A DNA stretch of 64,000 bases from Chryseobacterium sp. 52 (GTDB lineage: Bacteria > Bacteroidota > Bacteroidia > Flavobacteriales > Weeksellaceae): positions 3,204,001 through 3,268,000 of the forward strand of contig NZ_PEEX01000001.1 of assembly GCF_002754245.1 (NCBI RefSeq), given 5' to 3'. Within the stretch, counting starts at the first letter, position 1, and every line of letters starts with the position of its first letter. Below, piece after piece: positions 43,597-54,278 of this stretch. The position numbers and the translations under genes are program-made. Below the pieces are notes generated by a model. It ran no database searches and was not told the origin of the DNA. It was given only the letters and a program-made list of their open reading frames with translations.

Positions 43597-44736
43597 TTAA
43601 TCTAAAACACTCCAGCCTCTTTTTGGATTGGTGTTTGACGAAACTTCCTGTTCGTTAACAATAATATTTTCTTTTCTCTGACCTATGTAGTCAAGCTCGC
43701 TCAATTTAGAGAAAATAATTTCCAGGCTGCGAAGCATCTGCTGAATATACAATAATGGTTCTCCGCAATTGTGATGATCATAATTGGTCTCTGCCACAAT
43801 GGAGAGTTGGTTCAATAAAGTATGTGGTGCAATTTCACTCCACTCTAAACTGTAGTTTAGCATTTCTTCCAGTTCTGCAGGTACCAGAAGCTGAGTAGAA
43901 TTGTAAAGATGAAGAGCCAGTTTTGCAAAAGCTTCAATCAAAAATACAGGAGGTTGCCATGGAATAATATTTCTGAACTGAAAATACATATCTCCAAAGG
44001 TATTCACCATTGTCGTACACACAAATTTAACGTTTTGTGCCAGTGCTGTATTCTGGTTTTTATGAGATGCTTTCTGAATAATTTTGAAGGCATACTGCTG
44101 CAGATTCCCAATAGATTTTGCATAACTTCCATAGTAGTCCAGCAAAGCAGGATGACTCTGAATAGAAGTACAAGGCGGGATAAAATTAGAATCTACCTGT
44201 GCAATATTTGCTCTTAAATCTACTTTTCCAATGATCAGATAATTTCCTCCGGAATAGCTGCTGTTGAGTGACGTAACAGGAAGCAGTTCGATATGGTGAT
44301 TCGGCTGTGCACTTGGATGGCGCGGCGGAATTTCCTCAGGATCGATATCTCCAAAAGGTACTTTATCAAAAGGGTTAACAGAGATCAGGATATAATAGTC
44401 TCCGTCTGCCTGTTCTTCGGTCATGGATTTTGCCAGAGATTTCACACTTACTCTTCTGTCGCTCAAATCGATACGGTAACCGGCCATTGTAATGGCGCTG
44501 CATCTTTTGATAACAAGCTGTACATCATTCGTAGCGGTATTATGAACATCAAATATTGTTTTGTCCGTAAATTCGTTAGAAATAGGCAGAAGTCCATAAT
44601 TATATGTGTTGATCCCCAGTGAACTGGAATCTCTGATCGTGTCAATTAAAAAATTATCCTGATCATTAAGGTGTCTCTGGGAAACTTTCATCCCATCTAC
44701 CCAATTGATCGCAAAATGTTTAATAGGCTGTATCAT
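43597..44736 (-). CDS. tssK: T6SS subtype iii baseplate protein TssK-like
   Basis: A 379-residue protein beginning HFAINWVDGMKVSQRHLNDQ, which matches the TssK N-terminal shell-domain signature (W-x-x-G-M-x-x-x-x-x-H). Its C-terminal half holds a helical trimerisation-like region. TssK joins the phage-like baseplate to the membrane complex. It is 27 bp after TssN in a minus-strand operon and ends at a terminator. Confidence 0.72.
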   Translation of the reverse strand: MIQPIKHFAINWVDGMKVSQRHLNDQDNFLIDTIRDSSSLGINTYNYGLLPISNEFTDKTIFDVHNTATNDVQLVIKRCSAITMAGYRIDLSDRRVSVKSLAKSMTEEQADGDYYILISVNPFDKVPFGDIDPEEIPPRHPSAQPNHHIELLPVTSLNSSYSGGNYLIIGKVDLRANIAQVDSNFIPPCTSIQSHPALLDYYGSYAKSIGNLQQYAFKIIQKASHKNQNTALAQNVKFVCTTMVNTFGDMYFQFRNIIPWQPPVFLIEAFAKLALHLYNSTQLLVPAELEEMLNYSLEWSEIAPHTLLNQLSIVAETNYDHHNCGEPLLYIQQMLRSLEIIFSKLSELDYIGQRKENIIVNEQEVSSNTNPKRGWSVLD

Positions 44737-44763
44737 ATTTAATACTTTTTAAATTTTCTGTGA

Positions 44764-45666
44764 TTATAATTTTTTCAATACTCCTTCTTCCTCATGCTGG
44801 ATAACTCTTTTGCAGATAACCACTTCATTTTCTGAAATGCTGTTTGTGGAGATATCCTGGTCGAAATCAATATATTTTCTAAAACTGAAAAACGATTTTT
44901 TGGTGTAAAAAATCCAATAATAAGGTTCTTTTTCTATATCTGACAGGTGAATGATAGAGTTTGGATTCTTATGGTTGTAATCATCTACTACCCTATAAAA
45001 CCAGTCTCCAAAAGTGACTCCAGTCGGCAGTGTTTTAGCTTTGATTCTGAATCTGTTTGAATCTTCAAGATTCTTACTCAATTCAACATTCAGCACCATT
45101 AATCTGTCAAAGTCTACACCATCAAAATCAGGCAGCCTCTGTTCAGGAGAATATCTCCATGTTTTATAAATATCAAAAGGAATGCTTATAAACTGAACAT
45201 AACAGTAATAAAATACCATCGGAACAACGAAGATTACCATACTTGTGGCAGCCATTACAGCAAATCCTGTCCCTTTACTCATCAGGTTAAAAATCAATGT
45301 AAATAAAAATCCCCCAAAAGCAATACATGTTAATGAAAGTATTGATTCAAACAAAATACTCATTCCTAAAGAATCAATATGCTTTCTAAAATATTTATGC
45401 AGTAAATTAACATGAATAATACCGAAAATAAGATAAAAAATCTGTGCGATAAGATACCAGTACGGATTAAAAAGATTTCTGGCAAAACCAAAAATTCCAG
45501 GCAGGGCCAGACATAAACTGCACAGAAGGAAGTATATAATAATGACTTTAATTTTGATCGCAGGTTTATTTCTTCTGATGATCCCCAGAATAAACATCAT
45601 AATTACCGCGATTAAAGGCATTAAAATATACCTTAAAAAAATACCTTTTACTGAAGAAATTTCCAT
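44764..45666 (-). CDS. tssN: T6SS subtype iii membrane protein TssN-like
   Basis: A 300-residue protein with about five N-terminal membrane helices (residues 10-165) and a cytoplasmic C-terminal domain (TWRYSPEQRLPDFDGVDFDR, EPYYWIFYTKKSFFSFRKYI). This layout is that of TssN, a component specific to Bacteroidota T6SSiii that replaces part of the usual TssJLM complex. It is flanked by TssG- and TssK-like genes. Confidence 0.7.
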   Translation of the reverse strand: MEISSVKGIFLRYILMPLIAVIMMFILGIIRRNKPAIKIKVIIIYFLLCSLCLALPGIFGFARNLFNPYWYLIAQIFYLIFGIIHVNLLHKYFRKHIDSLGMSILFESILSLTCIAFGGFLFTLIFNLMSKGTGFAVMAATSMVIFVVPMVFYYCYVQFISIPFDIYKTWRYSPEQRLPDFDGVDFDRLMVLNVELSKNLEDSNRFRIKAKTLPTGVTFGDWFYRVVDDYNHKNPNSIIHLSDIEKEPYYWIFYTKKSFFSFRKYIDFDQDISTNSISENEVVICKRVIQHEEEGVLKKL

Positions 45667-45720
45667 TAGTTTCTTTTCAAATTTATACTTTGTTGATAGT
45701 TGTAAATATAATCAATTATT

Positions 45721-46662
45721 TTAGAGGAATGTAGAGTATCCAAGACGGCTGGCATTTCTTTCATCATCCTGAAGACTGAACGAATATTCCTCTTTCTCTG
45801 TCACAAAATTCTCCTCTACGTCTACCGTTACGGGAAGAAAATAATCATATAAAGCCTGCAGAACATTTCTGAACGGACTTCCTGAAATATATTTTTTCAT
45901 TTCTGCATAAGGGATCGGGCCAATATTCACCACCCAATTCCTTTGTCCGTCCATATGCTTTCCGCTGGGAATATAGGTAACTCCTAATTTTGAGTTCCCT
46001 AATAACATAGAGTCGTCATTTCTTTCAATCCGGTCTATAATATTCGGAGCAAAAGTCACTTGTACCGGAACCTGCAGAAAAGCAGTCATACATCTTTCAA
46101 ACCATTTTTTATTTCCTCTGATCTGGTGGAAAAATGGTAAAATATAGATAAATATATAGGCACTCTGCTCATCAAGCATTTTGATAAGAGGCCAGAGTTC
46201 ACTTACGGTATCCAAAAGTGTATCTGTACTGCTTGAAATATCAAATTCAGATTCCTTAAGCAGGGAACTGATTTCTGTAAAAAAAACTTCCAGTTCAAAA
46301 GGACGGAAAAACTTCCGCGCATCTTCTTCTACTTTTTTCTGCTTACGGATTTCACGGACTACGGTATCCACATTCTTTCTGGAAGCTCCCAAAGACGGCG
46401 GATGAAACAGCCCTTCCGGAAGATAATCATAAATCCCTTCCCTATAGGTTTCTATAGTGAAGACTTCCTCATCAAATCCTAAATAACTGCTCGAAATACT
46501 TTTGATATCCTTCAGATAAGCACGGTCGTTGATCCCGATCCGCTCTATAAATATATTGCTTACCGCCCGCTGATACTTCAAAAGGTTCACTGCTACAGCT
46601 TCAGCTTTGAAGTCGGTCTGCAGTTTATTGTAATACATGTCTACAATATTATTCTCATACAT
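45721..46662 (-). CDS. tssG: T6SS subtype iii baseplate protein TssG-like
   Basis: A 313-residue protein. The C-terminal part reads LGNSKLGVTYIPSGK then NWVVNIGPIPYAEMKKYISG, which follows the TssG close (LG, GPL/I, then a Leu-rich FLP-type strand). The N-terminus is LKYQRAVSNIFIERIGINDR. TssG is part of the baseplate wedge. First gene of the three-gene minus-strand operon. Confidence 0.6.
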   Translation of the reverse strand: MYENNIVDMYYNKLQTDFKAEAVAVNLLKYQRAVSNIFIERIGINDRAYLKDIKSISSSYLGFDEEVFTIETYREGIYDYLPEGLFHPPSLGASRKNVDTVVREIRKQKKVEEDARKFFRPFELEVFFTEISSLLKESEFDISSSTDTLLDTVSELWPLIKMLDEQSAYIFIYILPFFHQIRGNKKWFERCMTAFLQVPVQVTFAPNIIDRIERNDDSMLLGNSKLGVTYIPSGKHMDGQRNWVVNIGPIPYAEMKKYISGSPFRNVLQALYDYFLPVTVDVEENFVTEKEEYSFSLQDDERNASRLGYSTFL

Positions 46663-46979
46663 AGTGTTTCCTGTGATTATGACTTGTAAAGATAATATAT
46701 CTCATAAGTTTGAAAAAATAATTGGCTAATAATTTTATTTTAAAAATACTAATTTCCTGACATTAAAAGGAATATTCTATGACAAATTCCGTAAAAATAC
46801 GGTAATACTGCATGAATCGGGGTTTTGGAACATTTATTTAAAGATAAATCTTATACCTGACAGGTAAGGTTTTACATCACTATTATGCTCCTACATTTTA
46901 TATTTATAGAAATTAATGCTGTATTTCTTTATTTAGATTAATTTTTATTAACATCTCCGGGATAAGAAATTGTTCATAA
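46663..46979. other. Divergent intergenic region
   Basis: 317 bp between the T6SS operon and the nuclease gene. AT-rich, no ORF. The nuclease promoter lies at its right end. Confidence 0.5.
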
Positions 46980-47013
46980 TTGATACAGGTTCGGAAACCG
47001 GGCCGTATCTTTG
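46980..47013 (+). promoter_or_regulatory. Promoter of S1/P1 nuclease gene
   Basis: TTG (46980-46982), 23 nt, TATCTTTG (47006-47013): a full match to the Flavobacteriia TTG / TAnnTTTG promoter, 24 bp before the ATG. Confidence 0.7.
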
Positions 47014-47036
47014 CAGCTTGTAAAATGTTATTTATA

Positions 47037-47828
47037 ATGAAAAGTATTTATTCTAAAATTCTGATTTTAGCATTCATTTCATCTTCAATTTATTCTTATG
47101 CATGGGGGTTGACAGGTCACCGCGTAATTGCAGAGATCGCTGAAAACCATCTGTCGGGTAAAGCAAGAAGAGAGATCAAAAAAATAATGGGTAAAGAACG
47201 CCTTGCTTATTGGGCAAACTGGCCGGATTTCATCAAATCTGACACTACCGGAGCATGGAAGCAGGCTTCATCGTGGCATTACGTAAACGTTGATCCACAG
47301 GCTGATTTTAAAGCTTTTGACCAAAACTTAAAAATGCAGGCAGGGCCAAGCCTTTTTACGCAGATAAACACGCTGTCCAGCCAGATCAAAGACGAAAAAA
47401 CTTCTGAAAAAGACAGAAAGATTGCTCTGATCTTCCTGATCCATATTATGGGAGACCTTTCCCAGCCTCTTCACGTGGGAAGAGCGGAGGATCTTGGCGG
47501 AAACAAAATCAATGTGACTTATTTCGGAGACAAAACCAATCTTCACTCTGTATGGGATGGTAAACTGGTAGATTCACAAAAATACAGTTACACAGAATAC
47601 GCAACGCTTTTGGATATCAAATCTAAGGATGAAGTAAAGCTGATCCAAACCGGAACGGTAGAAGACTGGCTGTATGATTCTCATAAGATTGCCAACAAAA
47701 TCTACGCACAGACTCCGGATGGTTCTAAATTATCTTACGACTATCAGTATAAATTCAATGAAACTCTTGAAAGACAGCTTCTTTACGGAGGATTGAGACT
47801 GGCTAAGGTCTTGAATGATTTGTTTTAA
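47037..47828 (+). CDS. Secreted S1/P1-family nuclease
   Basis: A 263-residue zinc nuclease. The start at 47037 gives the signal peptide MKSIYSKILILAFISSSIYS with cleavage before Trp, so the mature N-terminus is WGLTGHRVIAEIA; the terminal Trp and the first His are zinc ligands in this family. Further ligands are in WANWPDFI, SSWHYVNVD, HIMGDLSQPLHVGRAEDLGG and NLHSVWDGKLVD. It cleaves single-stranded DNA/RNA and 3'-nucleotides outside the cell. Confidence 0.93.
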   Translation: MKSIYSKILILAFISSSIYSYAWGLTGHRVIAEIAENHLSGKARREIKKIMGKERLAYWANWPDFIKSDTTGAWKQASSWHYVNVDPQADFKAFDQNLKMQAGPSLFTQINTLSSQIKDEKTSEKDRKIALIFLIHIMGDLSQPLHVGRAEDLGGNKINVTYFGDKTNLHSVWDGKLVDSQKYSYTEYATLLDIKSKDEVKLIQTGTVEDWLYDSHKIANKIYAQTPDGSKLSYDYQYKFNETLERQLLYGGLRLAKVLNDLF

Positions 47829-48199
47829 TAGTTGCTAGTTTCTAGTTACCGGTTTATTGAGTTGCTGGTTGCTGGTCTATAATATAAATCATAAAAAAGA
47901 ATTTTTAATTTTTAATTATTCATTCTTCACTATAAAAGCGGGACTTCGGTTTCGCTTTTTTTTTGGCCACAATTGCTCAGAAGATGGATCAGATTAATAT
48001 TAAGGGAAAGATTAAGAATTTCAGTACCTATTTATATTCACGCTACCCTATCTGACATCTCATATCTCAATTCTATTCATCTCCTGCCTTGATTCTCCCC
48101 CTTTCTGCACAAAATTTAAAAAATAATTAAAACTGGTGTAACCTTTCTCCCTCTTCATGCGTATAATATATAGTAACTCTTTTTTGAGGATAAAAATAG
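47829..48199. other. Intergenic region upstream of rpoD
   Basis: It begins with degenerate GTTGCTaGTT-type repeats, then a terminator, then an AT-rich leader. I see no gene or clear -7 element for rpoD. Confidence 0.45.
47934..47964 (+). terminator. Terminator after nuclease gene
   Basis: AAAGCG / CGCTTT stem enclosing an ACTTCGGT tetraloop-like stem, followed by a T-run. Confidence 0.8.
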
Positions 48200-49066
48200 A
48201 TGAGACAATTAAAAATCACTAAGCAGGTTACCAACAGGGAAACTGCTTCATTAGACAAGTATTTGCAGGAAATTGGTAAAGTGGAACTGATCACTGCGGA
48301 CGAAGAAGTAGAATTGGCACAAAAAATACGTGCGGGCGACAGAGCAGCACTGGAGAAATTAATCAAAGCCAACCTTCGTTTCGTAGTTTCTGTATCTAAA
48401 CAATACCAGAATCAAGGTCTTTCTTTACCCGATTTAATTAATGAAGGTAACTTAGGATTGATGAAAGCAGCAAAAAGGTACGATGAAACTAGAGGTTTCA
48501 AATTTATCTCTTATGCGGTATGGTGGATTCGTCAGTCAATTTTACAGGCTTTAGCTGAACAGTCAAGAATTGTAAGGCTACCGTTGAATAAAATTGGTTC
48601 CATCAACAAAATCAATAAAGCATACGCTCACCTTGAGCAGGAAAATGAAAGACCCCCTTCTCCGGAAGAATTGGCTGAAGTTCTTGACATGAGCGAGGAA
48701 GATATTAAAGAATCTATGAAAAACTCCGGAAGACACCTGTCCATGGATGCACCTTTAGTAGAAGGTGAAGATTCTAATCTTTATGATGTATTGCGTTCAG
48801 GAGAATCTCCAAGTCCGGACAAAGATCTAATGCTTGAATCTCTTCAGATTGAGATTGAAAGAGCATTGAATACTTTGACTCCAAGAGAAGCTGACCTGGT
48901 AAGGTTATACTTCGGACTGAACGGAAAACACCCGATGACTTTAGAAGAAATCGGTGAAACTTTCGATCTTACAAGAGAGAGGGTTCGTCAGATCAAAGAA
49001 AAAGCAATTAAGAGACTAAAACACAATACCAGAAGCAAGATCCTGAAATCTTATTTAGGTAAATAA
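48200..49066 (+). CDS. rpoD: Primary sigma-70 factor, Bacteroidota type
   Basis: A 288-residue primary sigma factor. It lacks region 1.1 and the large non-conserved insert, as is normal in Bacteroidota. Region 1.2 includes [20 protein letters not shown]; region 2 has [20 protein letters not shown] and [20 protein letters not shown]; region 3 is [20 protein letters not shown]; region 4 is [20 protein letters not shown]. It recognises the unusual TTG / TAnnTTTG promoters noted across this window. Confidence 0.97.
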   Translation: MRQLKITKQVTNRETASLDKYLQEIGKVELITADEEVELAQKIRAGDRAALEKLIKANLRFVVSVSKQYQNQGLSLPDLINEGNLGLMKAAKRYDETRGFKFISYAVWWIRQSILQALAEQSRIVRLPLNKIGSINKINKAYAHLEQENERPPSPEELAEVLDMSEEDIKESMKNSGRHLSMDAPLVEGEDSNLYDVLRSGESPSPDKDLMLESLQIEIERALNTLTPREADLVRLYFGLNGKHPMTLEEIGETFDLTRERVRQIKEKAIKRLKHNTRSKILKSYLGK

Positions 49067-49090
49067 TTTTAGCGTAAAAAACAATGTATG

Positions 49091-49119
49091 CGGAGTCTGT
49101 TTTCAGGCTCCGTTTTTTT
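49091..49119 (+). terminator. Terminator after rpoD
   Basis: CGGAGTCTG and CAGGCTCCG pair around TTTT and are followed by a T-run. Confidence 0.9.
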
Positions 49120-49429
49120 ATTTTATCATCAGACGACCAGGAGAAATCCAGTTTATAGTCGTAAAAGCTGTTTTGGTTTTTTTTTGAGGCAAAGATCAAT
49201 TTTTATAACTTATATTTAAGAATGTAAAGAAAGGAATCCCTCCTTGATTGATTTGACTAAGCAGAGGTTTATGTAGCAATTTAATCAATGGTAAAGCCAT
49301 AATCTTTTAAAAAGCACTTAATAGAAACTTTGCATTTTTTGAATACAACCACCTTTTAGATCTATAGGAATGTAACAATTTTTAGAGTATCTTCAACTAA
49401 TAAGGAATAAAGTCAAAAACAAAAAACTT
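49120..49429. other. Gene-free intergenic segment
   Basis: 310 bp, AT-rich, no ORF, hairpin or recognisable promoter beyond generic AT tracts. Confidence 0.4.
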
Positions 49430-50023
49430 ATGAAAAAAATACTTTTCGCTTCCGCTTTAGCTCTGTCAGTACTTTCCTGTAAAGAAAATAAGCCTGGAAA
49501 TGCTACTGTAGTAGAGAATGCCGTGGATAATGCCGAATCATCCGTTTCCGGTTCTCTCAAGAGCTATCGCAATGACAATATGGTTGATAAAATTTATTCT
49601 GAACTGATTAAAAATGATAAAAACCTCAAAACCCTGGACGACAAACTTATCAAGGTTTATGAAGAGAGCGGCAAGGTTTTAGGATTATATGGAGAAACAC
49701 TCCACAAGTCAGAGGATTTTTATCGGGATGCTCATTATCAGGCAGGAACCATTAAAGATTCACTTTTAAAACAGCAGATGGAGAAAGAGATCAAAATAAG
49801 CTCTGATCATTACAATCAGAAAATAAGTAAAGTCAAAGAACTGATCGCCAAGGTGAATAAAAACAGTGATGATATTAATAATTTCTATACTGCTTTTAAA
49901 ATCAGAAAAACCCTTCCTGAGATTGGGAAGTACCAAAATGCCCATCCTCTGAAAACTGACAGCCTTGAAAACTTCATCAATAAACAGAATCAATTACTCA
50001 ACGAACTGAAAAATATTAAATAA
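49430..50023 (+). CDS. Hypothetical lipoprotein
   Basis: A 197-residue protein with lipoprotein signal MKKILFASALALSVLSC (Cys17). The mature part is almost wholly helical and Lys/Glu/Asn-rich (MVDKIYSELIKNDKNLKTLD), consistent with a coiled-coil periplasmic or surface protein. It ends 4 bp before the GNAT gene. Confidence 0.7.
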   Translation: MKKILFASALALSVLSCKENKPGNATVVENAVDNAESSVSGSLKSYRNDNMVDKIYSELIKNDKNLKTLDDKLIKVYEESGKVLGLYGETLHKSEDFYRDAHYQAGTIKDSLLKQQMEKEIKISSDHYNQKISKVKELIAKVNKNSDDINNFYTAFKIRKTLPEIGKYQNAHPLKTDSLENFINKQNQLLNELKNIK

Positions 50024-50027
50024 AACA

Positions 50028-50528
50028 ATGAATTATACTCCCCAATGGCTTACGGATAAAACCCGTATCAATGAACTGGTCGACTTTTTTATTACTCATA
50101 AAACAGATTCCTATATCTCCCACAGTGAAATCATGTATGGCAGAGCTTTGGATTCCCAACATTGGAATCCGGATCTCAGAGCGGTATTCACTGAGCAGCT
50201 GATGAATGATTATGACTACGATGGTACTTCAAAATTGAATATTTTAATCGTAGAAAATGACAACGGAGTAATTGTGGGAATGCTGGTTTTCAATGTGATC
50301 AACAGTCCTTTTAAGAAATATGCTATTTTAGAGGATATGCTTTTGGACAGCAGTGTAAGAGGTCAATCGCTGGGCAGTAAACTTTTAGAAAATGTAATAC
50401 AGAAATCCAAAGAATGGAATATCAGTTTTATTATGCTGGAAAGCGGTGTCAATAATCATGGTGCCCATCATTTTTTCAGTAAATACGGTTTCGAAAAAGT
50501 ATCCGAAAGCTATATGTTAACATTATAA
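50028..50528 (+). CDS. GNAT-family N-acetyltransferase
   Basis: A 166-residue GNAT fold protein. The acetyl-CoA loop is VRGQSLGSKLLENVIQKSK (RGQSLGSKLL in place of RGxGxG/A), preceded by the strand ILEDMLLDSS and followed by ESGVNNHGAHHFFSKYGFEK. It is coupled to the upstream lipoprotein gene. Substrate unknown. Confidence 0.9.
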   Translation: MNYTPQWLTDKTRINELVDFFITHKTDSYISHSEIMYGRALDSQHWNPDLRAVFTEQLMNDYDYDGTSKLNILIVENDNGVIVGMLVFNVINSPFKKYAILEDMLLDSSVRGQSLGSKLLENVIQKSKEWNISFIMLESGVNNHGAHHFFSKYGFEKVSESYMLTL

Positions 50529-50546
50529 ACTGATCCCCTACTTCTG

Positions 50547-51665
50547 ATGAATGACATTTCAATAATAGGAGCCGGAATTGGCGGGCTCAGTCTGGGAAAT
50601 ATTCTTCAACAACGTCAATATGATTTTACAATCTATGAAGGTGCACCGGAAATAAAACCTGTTGGAGCAGGAATAATGATGGCCGTTAATGCCATGCAGA
50701 TCTTTGACCAACTGGGTTTAAAAGAAAAAATTGAGAATGCGGGAAATAAAGTTCACGGAATTTCCATCACAGATGAATCTTTAAAACCGATTACAAAGAC
50801 CAGCATTCTTGCTCTGGAAAAAAAATACAATTCCTGTAACGTAGCCATTCACCGGGCCGGGCTTCAGAAAATCCTTGCAGAGAATATAGGCTTTGAGCAT
50901 ATTAAACTTAATCATTCATTAAGTAAAGTAGAAAAAAATGAAAACTATTCTTTGCATTTTGAGAATGGGACTCAGGCTGAAAGCAAGATTGTTTTCGGGG
51001 CAGATGGCATAAAATCTAAAGTGCGGGACCAGATCCTGAAAACAACAACCATCCGAAATGCCGGACAAAAGTGCTGGCGTGGGCTCGTAGAATTGGATTT
51101 ACCCGAAAAATTTAATCACGAAGCGATTGAAATGTGGGGAAAAGGAAAACGTTTTGGTTTTGTGAAAATTTCAGAAAAGAAAGTATATTGGTATGCTTTG
51201 GTGAATGAAAGAAAACATAAACGGTATTTCAGTCTGTCTGAAATTTTCAGTGAGTTTCATCCTCTCGCGGTCCGTATTCTTGAAGCCACTTCAGAGGAAA
51301 ATATTATCCTTAATGATATTACCGACCTCTCGCCTATTCCTTCGTGGTATTCTGAAAACCTATGCCTGATCGGAGATGCAGCTCATGCCACCACACCTAA
51401 TATGGGTCAAGGAGCCTGTCAGTCCATTGAGGATGCTTATATCATCGGCAGATTACTGGAAAACAATCAGGATTTCAACGCTGTTTTTGAGGAATTTCAA
51501 AAAATCAGAAGAAAAAAGGTAGATTATATAGTGAATACCAGCTGGAAAATCGGAAAGATTTCTCAGTGGGAAAGCGGAAATACATTGCGTAATTTTTTCA
51601 TGCGCTTAATTCCGGAAAATACCAATCAGAAACTGGCAGAAAAGATTATCCGATTGGAAATGTAA
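50547..51665 (+). CDS. FAD-dependent monooxygenase (PHBH fold)
   Basis: A 372-residue flavoprotein. It has an N-terminal Rossmann dinucleotide fingerprint ISIIGAGIGGLSLGNIL, the mid motif IVFGADGIKSKVRDQIL (DG motif), and the FAD-ribityl motif LCLIGDAAHATTPNMGQGAC (GDAxHxxxPxxGQG). It hydroxylates or epoxidises an aromatic-like substrate using NAD(P)H and O2; the substrate is not clear. It follows the GNAT gene by 18 bp. Confidence 0.92.
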   Translation: MNDISIIGAGIGGLSLGNILQQRQYDFTIYEGAPEIKPVGAGIMMAVNAMQIFDQLGLKEKIENAGNKVHGISITDESLKPITKTSILALEKKYNSCNVAIHRAGLQKILAENIGFEHIKLNHSLSKVEKNENYSLHFENGTQAESKIVFGADGIKSKVRDQILKTTTIRNAGQKCWRGLVELDLPEKFNHEAIEMWGKGKRFGFVKISEKKVYWYALVNERKHKRYFSLSEIFSEFHPLAVRILEATSEENIILNDITDLSPIPSWYSENLCLIGDAAHATTPNMGQGACQSIEDAYIIGRLLENNQDFNAVFEEFQKIRRKKVDYIVNTSWKIGKISQWESGNTLRNFFMRLIPENTNQKLAEKIIRLEM

Positions 51666-52023
51666 AGTCAATTCAACAATCTGAATTTTAAACCCTTAAA
51701 AATTAATATGTTTTTAAGAATATTAAATACTTAGAAGCCGGTCTATGATCAACAATCAAATTATTTTTTTAAATTAATTAACTCTAATTTTATTTTTTTA
51801 GAATTATTTTTTACAACCATGCTATAGATGTGATTTTCATAAAAAATTTCAAAATAATTTAATGAAAAAATTAATCACGCTATGGTTATTTATTCAATAT
51901 AAATGAAGTAAATTTTGATTTTAAATTAATAATTTTCAATAACTTAAGTCAAACATGTATCTTTTTAAAGCTTTATTACAAAGCATTATTTTTTCATATA
52001 TTTAAGTACGAAAAAATTAAAAA
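51666..52023. other. Long AT-rich leader before the S9 peptidase gene
   Basis: 358 bp with strong AT tracts and no ORF. TATATTTA near 51998 is one base from the TAnnTTTG element and may be the promoter. Confidence 0.4.
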
Positions 52024-54069
52024 ATGAAAAGAATACTTTATTTAATACTATTAATGATAGGATTCCAAACCACACATGCACAAGAAGTCCCATTGCTGGA
52101 CCGGGAATTATTTTACGGAAACCCGGAGATTTCGGGCGGACAACTGAGTCCTGATGGAAAATGGATCTCCTTTATGAAACAATATGAAGGAATCATGAAC
52201 ATCTGGGTGAAAAAAGTGGATGAGCCTTTTGAAAAAGCCCGTCCATTAACAGACAGCAAGCGTCCTCTAGCCGGATACTTCTGGTCTGAAAACGGAAAAT
52301 ATATCTTGTATGTAAAAGATAAAAACGGGGATGAAAATATGAATATTTTTGCGGTAGATCCTTTGGCAAATGCTGTAAAAGGTGTTCCTGAATCAAGAAA
52401 TCTAACTCCGCTTAATGAAGTGACAGCCCAGATCCAGATGGTGAGTAAAAAAGATCCGGATCTGATGATGATTGGACTTAATAACCGGGACAAAGCCTGG
52501 CATGATCTGTATTCATTGAAAATTTCTACCGGTGAGCTGAAAAAAATCTACGAAAATAAAGACCGTATCACAGGTTATAAATTCGACTGGGATGAAAAGC
52601 TAAGAGTTCTGTCTAAAACAGACGAAAAAGGAACTACCCAATTCCTGTACAAAGAAGGTGATCAACTGACTCCTATCTATGAAACATTGGTTACAGAAGG
52701 AGCCTATATTGCGAACTGGAATGAAGACAATTCAAAATTCTATTTAGTAACCGATAAAGGGGATCTGGATAAATCTACCTTATTTCTGATGGATCCGAAA
52801 ACCAAACAGATGACAAAAATAGAAAGTGATCCTAAAGGAAAAGTTGATTTCGGAGGATTATTTATAGATAGAAATACCAGAAAGATTATTTCGACTTCCT
52901 ATACCGGAGATAAAACTGAAAACTACTGGAAAGACAAAACATGGGAAGCAAACTATAAATTCTTACAGAGTAAATTCCCGGGAAGAGAGGTTGATTTTGC
53001 AAGCTCTACAAAAGATTACTCGAAATTTTTAATTTCAGTTTGGGGTGATAAATATGCTTCTGAAGCTTATTTCTTCGATACAAAAACCAAAGAACTTATT
53101 TTTCAATACACGCCAAGAACCGAGCTTAAAAAAGTTGAGAAGTACTTAGCCCCTATGACTCCTATCACTTATAAAAGCAGTGACGGGCTTGAAATTCCTG
53201 CATACCTGACTGTGCCTACAGGGTCTTCAGGAAAAAATATGCCGGTAATTGTTTTGGTACATGGAGGTCCAAAAGGTCCCAGAGATCACTGGGGATTTAA
53301 TTCAACGGTTCAATTTTTAGCCAACAGAGGATATGCTGTTCTGCAGCCCAACTTTAGAGCCAGTGGTGGCTATGGTAAAAAATTCAAAAATGGCGGAGAC
53401 TTACAATGGGGAAAACTGATGCAGGATGATGTAACCTGGGGCGTAAAATACCTGATTGATAAAGGAATTGCTGACAAAAATAAAGTAGTGATTATGGGCG
53501 GAAGCTACGGTGGCTACGCAACACTGGCTGGTTTGGCTTTCACGCCGGATCTTTATGCCGGAGGGGTAGATATCGTAGGACCAAGTAACATTTTCACTCT
53601 ATTGGATTCTGTCCCTGCTTATTGGGAATCTGCCCGAGCTTTTCTTTACGGAATGGTAGGTGACCCGAAAACAGAAGAAGGTAAAAAGCTGATTCGTGAA
53701 GCAAGTCCATTGTTCAGTGTAGATAAAATTGTGAAGCCGTTGCTGATTATTCAGGGAGCCAATGACCCAAGAGTAAAACAGGCAGAAGCAGACCAAATTG
53801 TAATCGCACTTCGTGACAAAGGGAAAAAAGTAAATTATATTCTGGCAGATGATGAAGGACACGGATTCAGAAAACCGGTTAATAATATGGCTATGTATGC
53901 GGAGACGGAGAAATTCCTTTCAGAAATAATCGGAGGAAGATATCAGAAAGAAATGCCGGAAGCTGTGGCAAAACGCTTAAAAGAAATGACGGTTGACATC
54001 AAAAATGTTACATACAAACCGGCTGAAAAAGTAAAAGAAGCTGCCAGCTCAGAGAAAGTTTCAAAATAA
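52024..54069 (+). CDS. Exported S9-family prolyl oligopeptidase-like serine peptidase
   Basis: A 681-residue enzyme with a signal peptide ([20 protein letters not shown]). Residues ~30-380 form a seven-blade beta-propeller ([20 protein letters not shown] first blade). The alpha/beta-hydrolase domain has oxyanion [15 protein letters not shown], nucleophile Ser494 in MGGSYGGYA, Asp581 in [10 protein letters not shown] and His613 in DEGHGFRKP. It resembles acylaminoacyl- or dipeptidyl-peptidases of the S9C type, which degrade peptides in the periplasm. A terminator follows. Confidence 0.93.
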   Translation: MKRILYLILLMIGFQTTHAQEVPLLDRELFYGNPEISGGQLSPDGKWISFMKQYEGIMNIWVKKVDEPFEKARPLTDSKRPLAGYFWSENGKYILYVKDKNGDENMNIFAVDPLANAVKGVPESRNLTPLNEVTAQIQMVSKKDPDLMMIGLNNRDKAWHDLYSLKISTGELKKIYENKDRITGYKFDWDEKLRVLSKTDEKGTTQFLYKEGDQLTPIYETLVTEGAYIANWNEDNSKFYLVTDKGDLDKSTLFLMDPKTKQMTKIESDPKGKVDFGGLFIDRNTRKIISTSYTGDKTENYWKDKTWEANYKFLQSKFPGREVDFASSTKDYSKFLISVWGDKYASEAYFFDTKTKELIFQYTPRTELKKVEKYLAPMTPITYKSSDGLEIPAYLTVPTGSSGKNMPVIVLVHGGPKGPRDHWGFNSTVQFLANRGYAVLQPNFRASGGYGKKFKNGGDLQWGKLMQDDVTWGVKYLIDKGIADKNKVVIMGGSYGGYATLAGLAFTPDLYAGGVDIVGPSNIFTLLDSVPAYWESARAFLYGMVGDPKTEEGKKLIREASPLFSVDKIVKPLLIIQGANDPRVKQAEADQIVIALRDKGKKVNYILADDEGHGFRKPVNNMAMYAETEKFLSEIIGGRYQKEMPEAVAKRLKEMTVDIKNVTYKPAEKVKEAASSEKVSK

Positions 54070-54101
54070 CAAATACTGATTATATTCAGCAACCAATAAA
54101 G

Positions 54102-54136
54102 AATCCGGCTCATTTCAGTAATGAGCCGGATTTTTG
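54102..54136 (+). terminator. Terminator after S9 peptidase gene
   Basis: AATCCGGCTCAT (54102-54113) and ATGAGCCGGATT (54121-54132) form a perfect stem, followed by a T-run. Confidence 0.93.
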
Positions 54137-54242
54137 TTTTTGAATCTTTTTTAAACACAAAGACACAGAGCCTTTTATTAATGACATTATTCTGTCCAAA
54201 AAAATGGAGTCTTTCGTGTAAAATATTGGTGGTTAAAGAACA

Positions 54243-54274
54243 CAAAAAAAAGGCTGTCTTTATCCGACAGCCTT
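54243..54274 (-). terminator. Terminator of the copper oxidase gene
   Basis: AAGGCTGTC / GACAGCCTT stem, with a long A-run on the plus strand that is the T-run for the minus-strand transcript. Confidence 0.92.
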
Positions 54275-54278
54275 CTCT

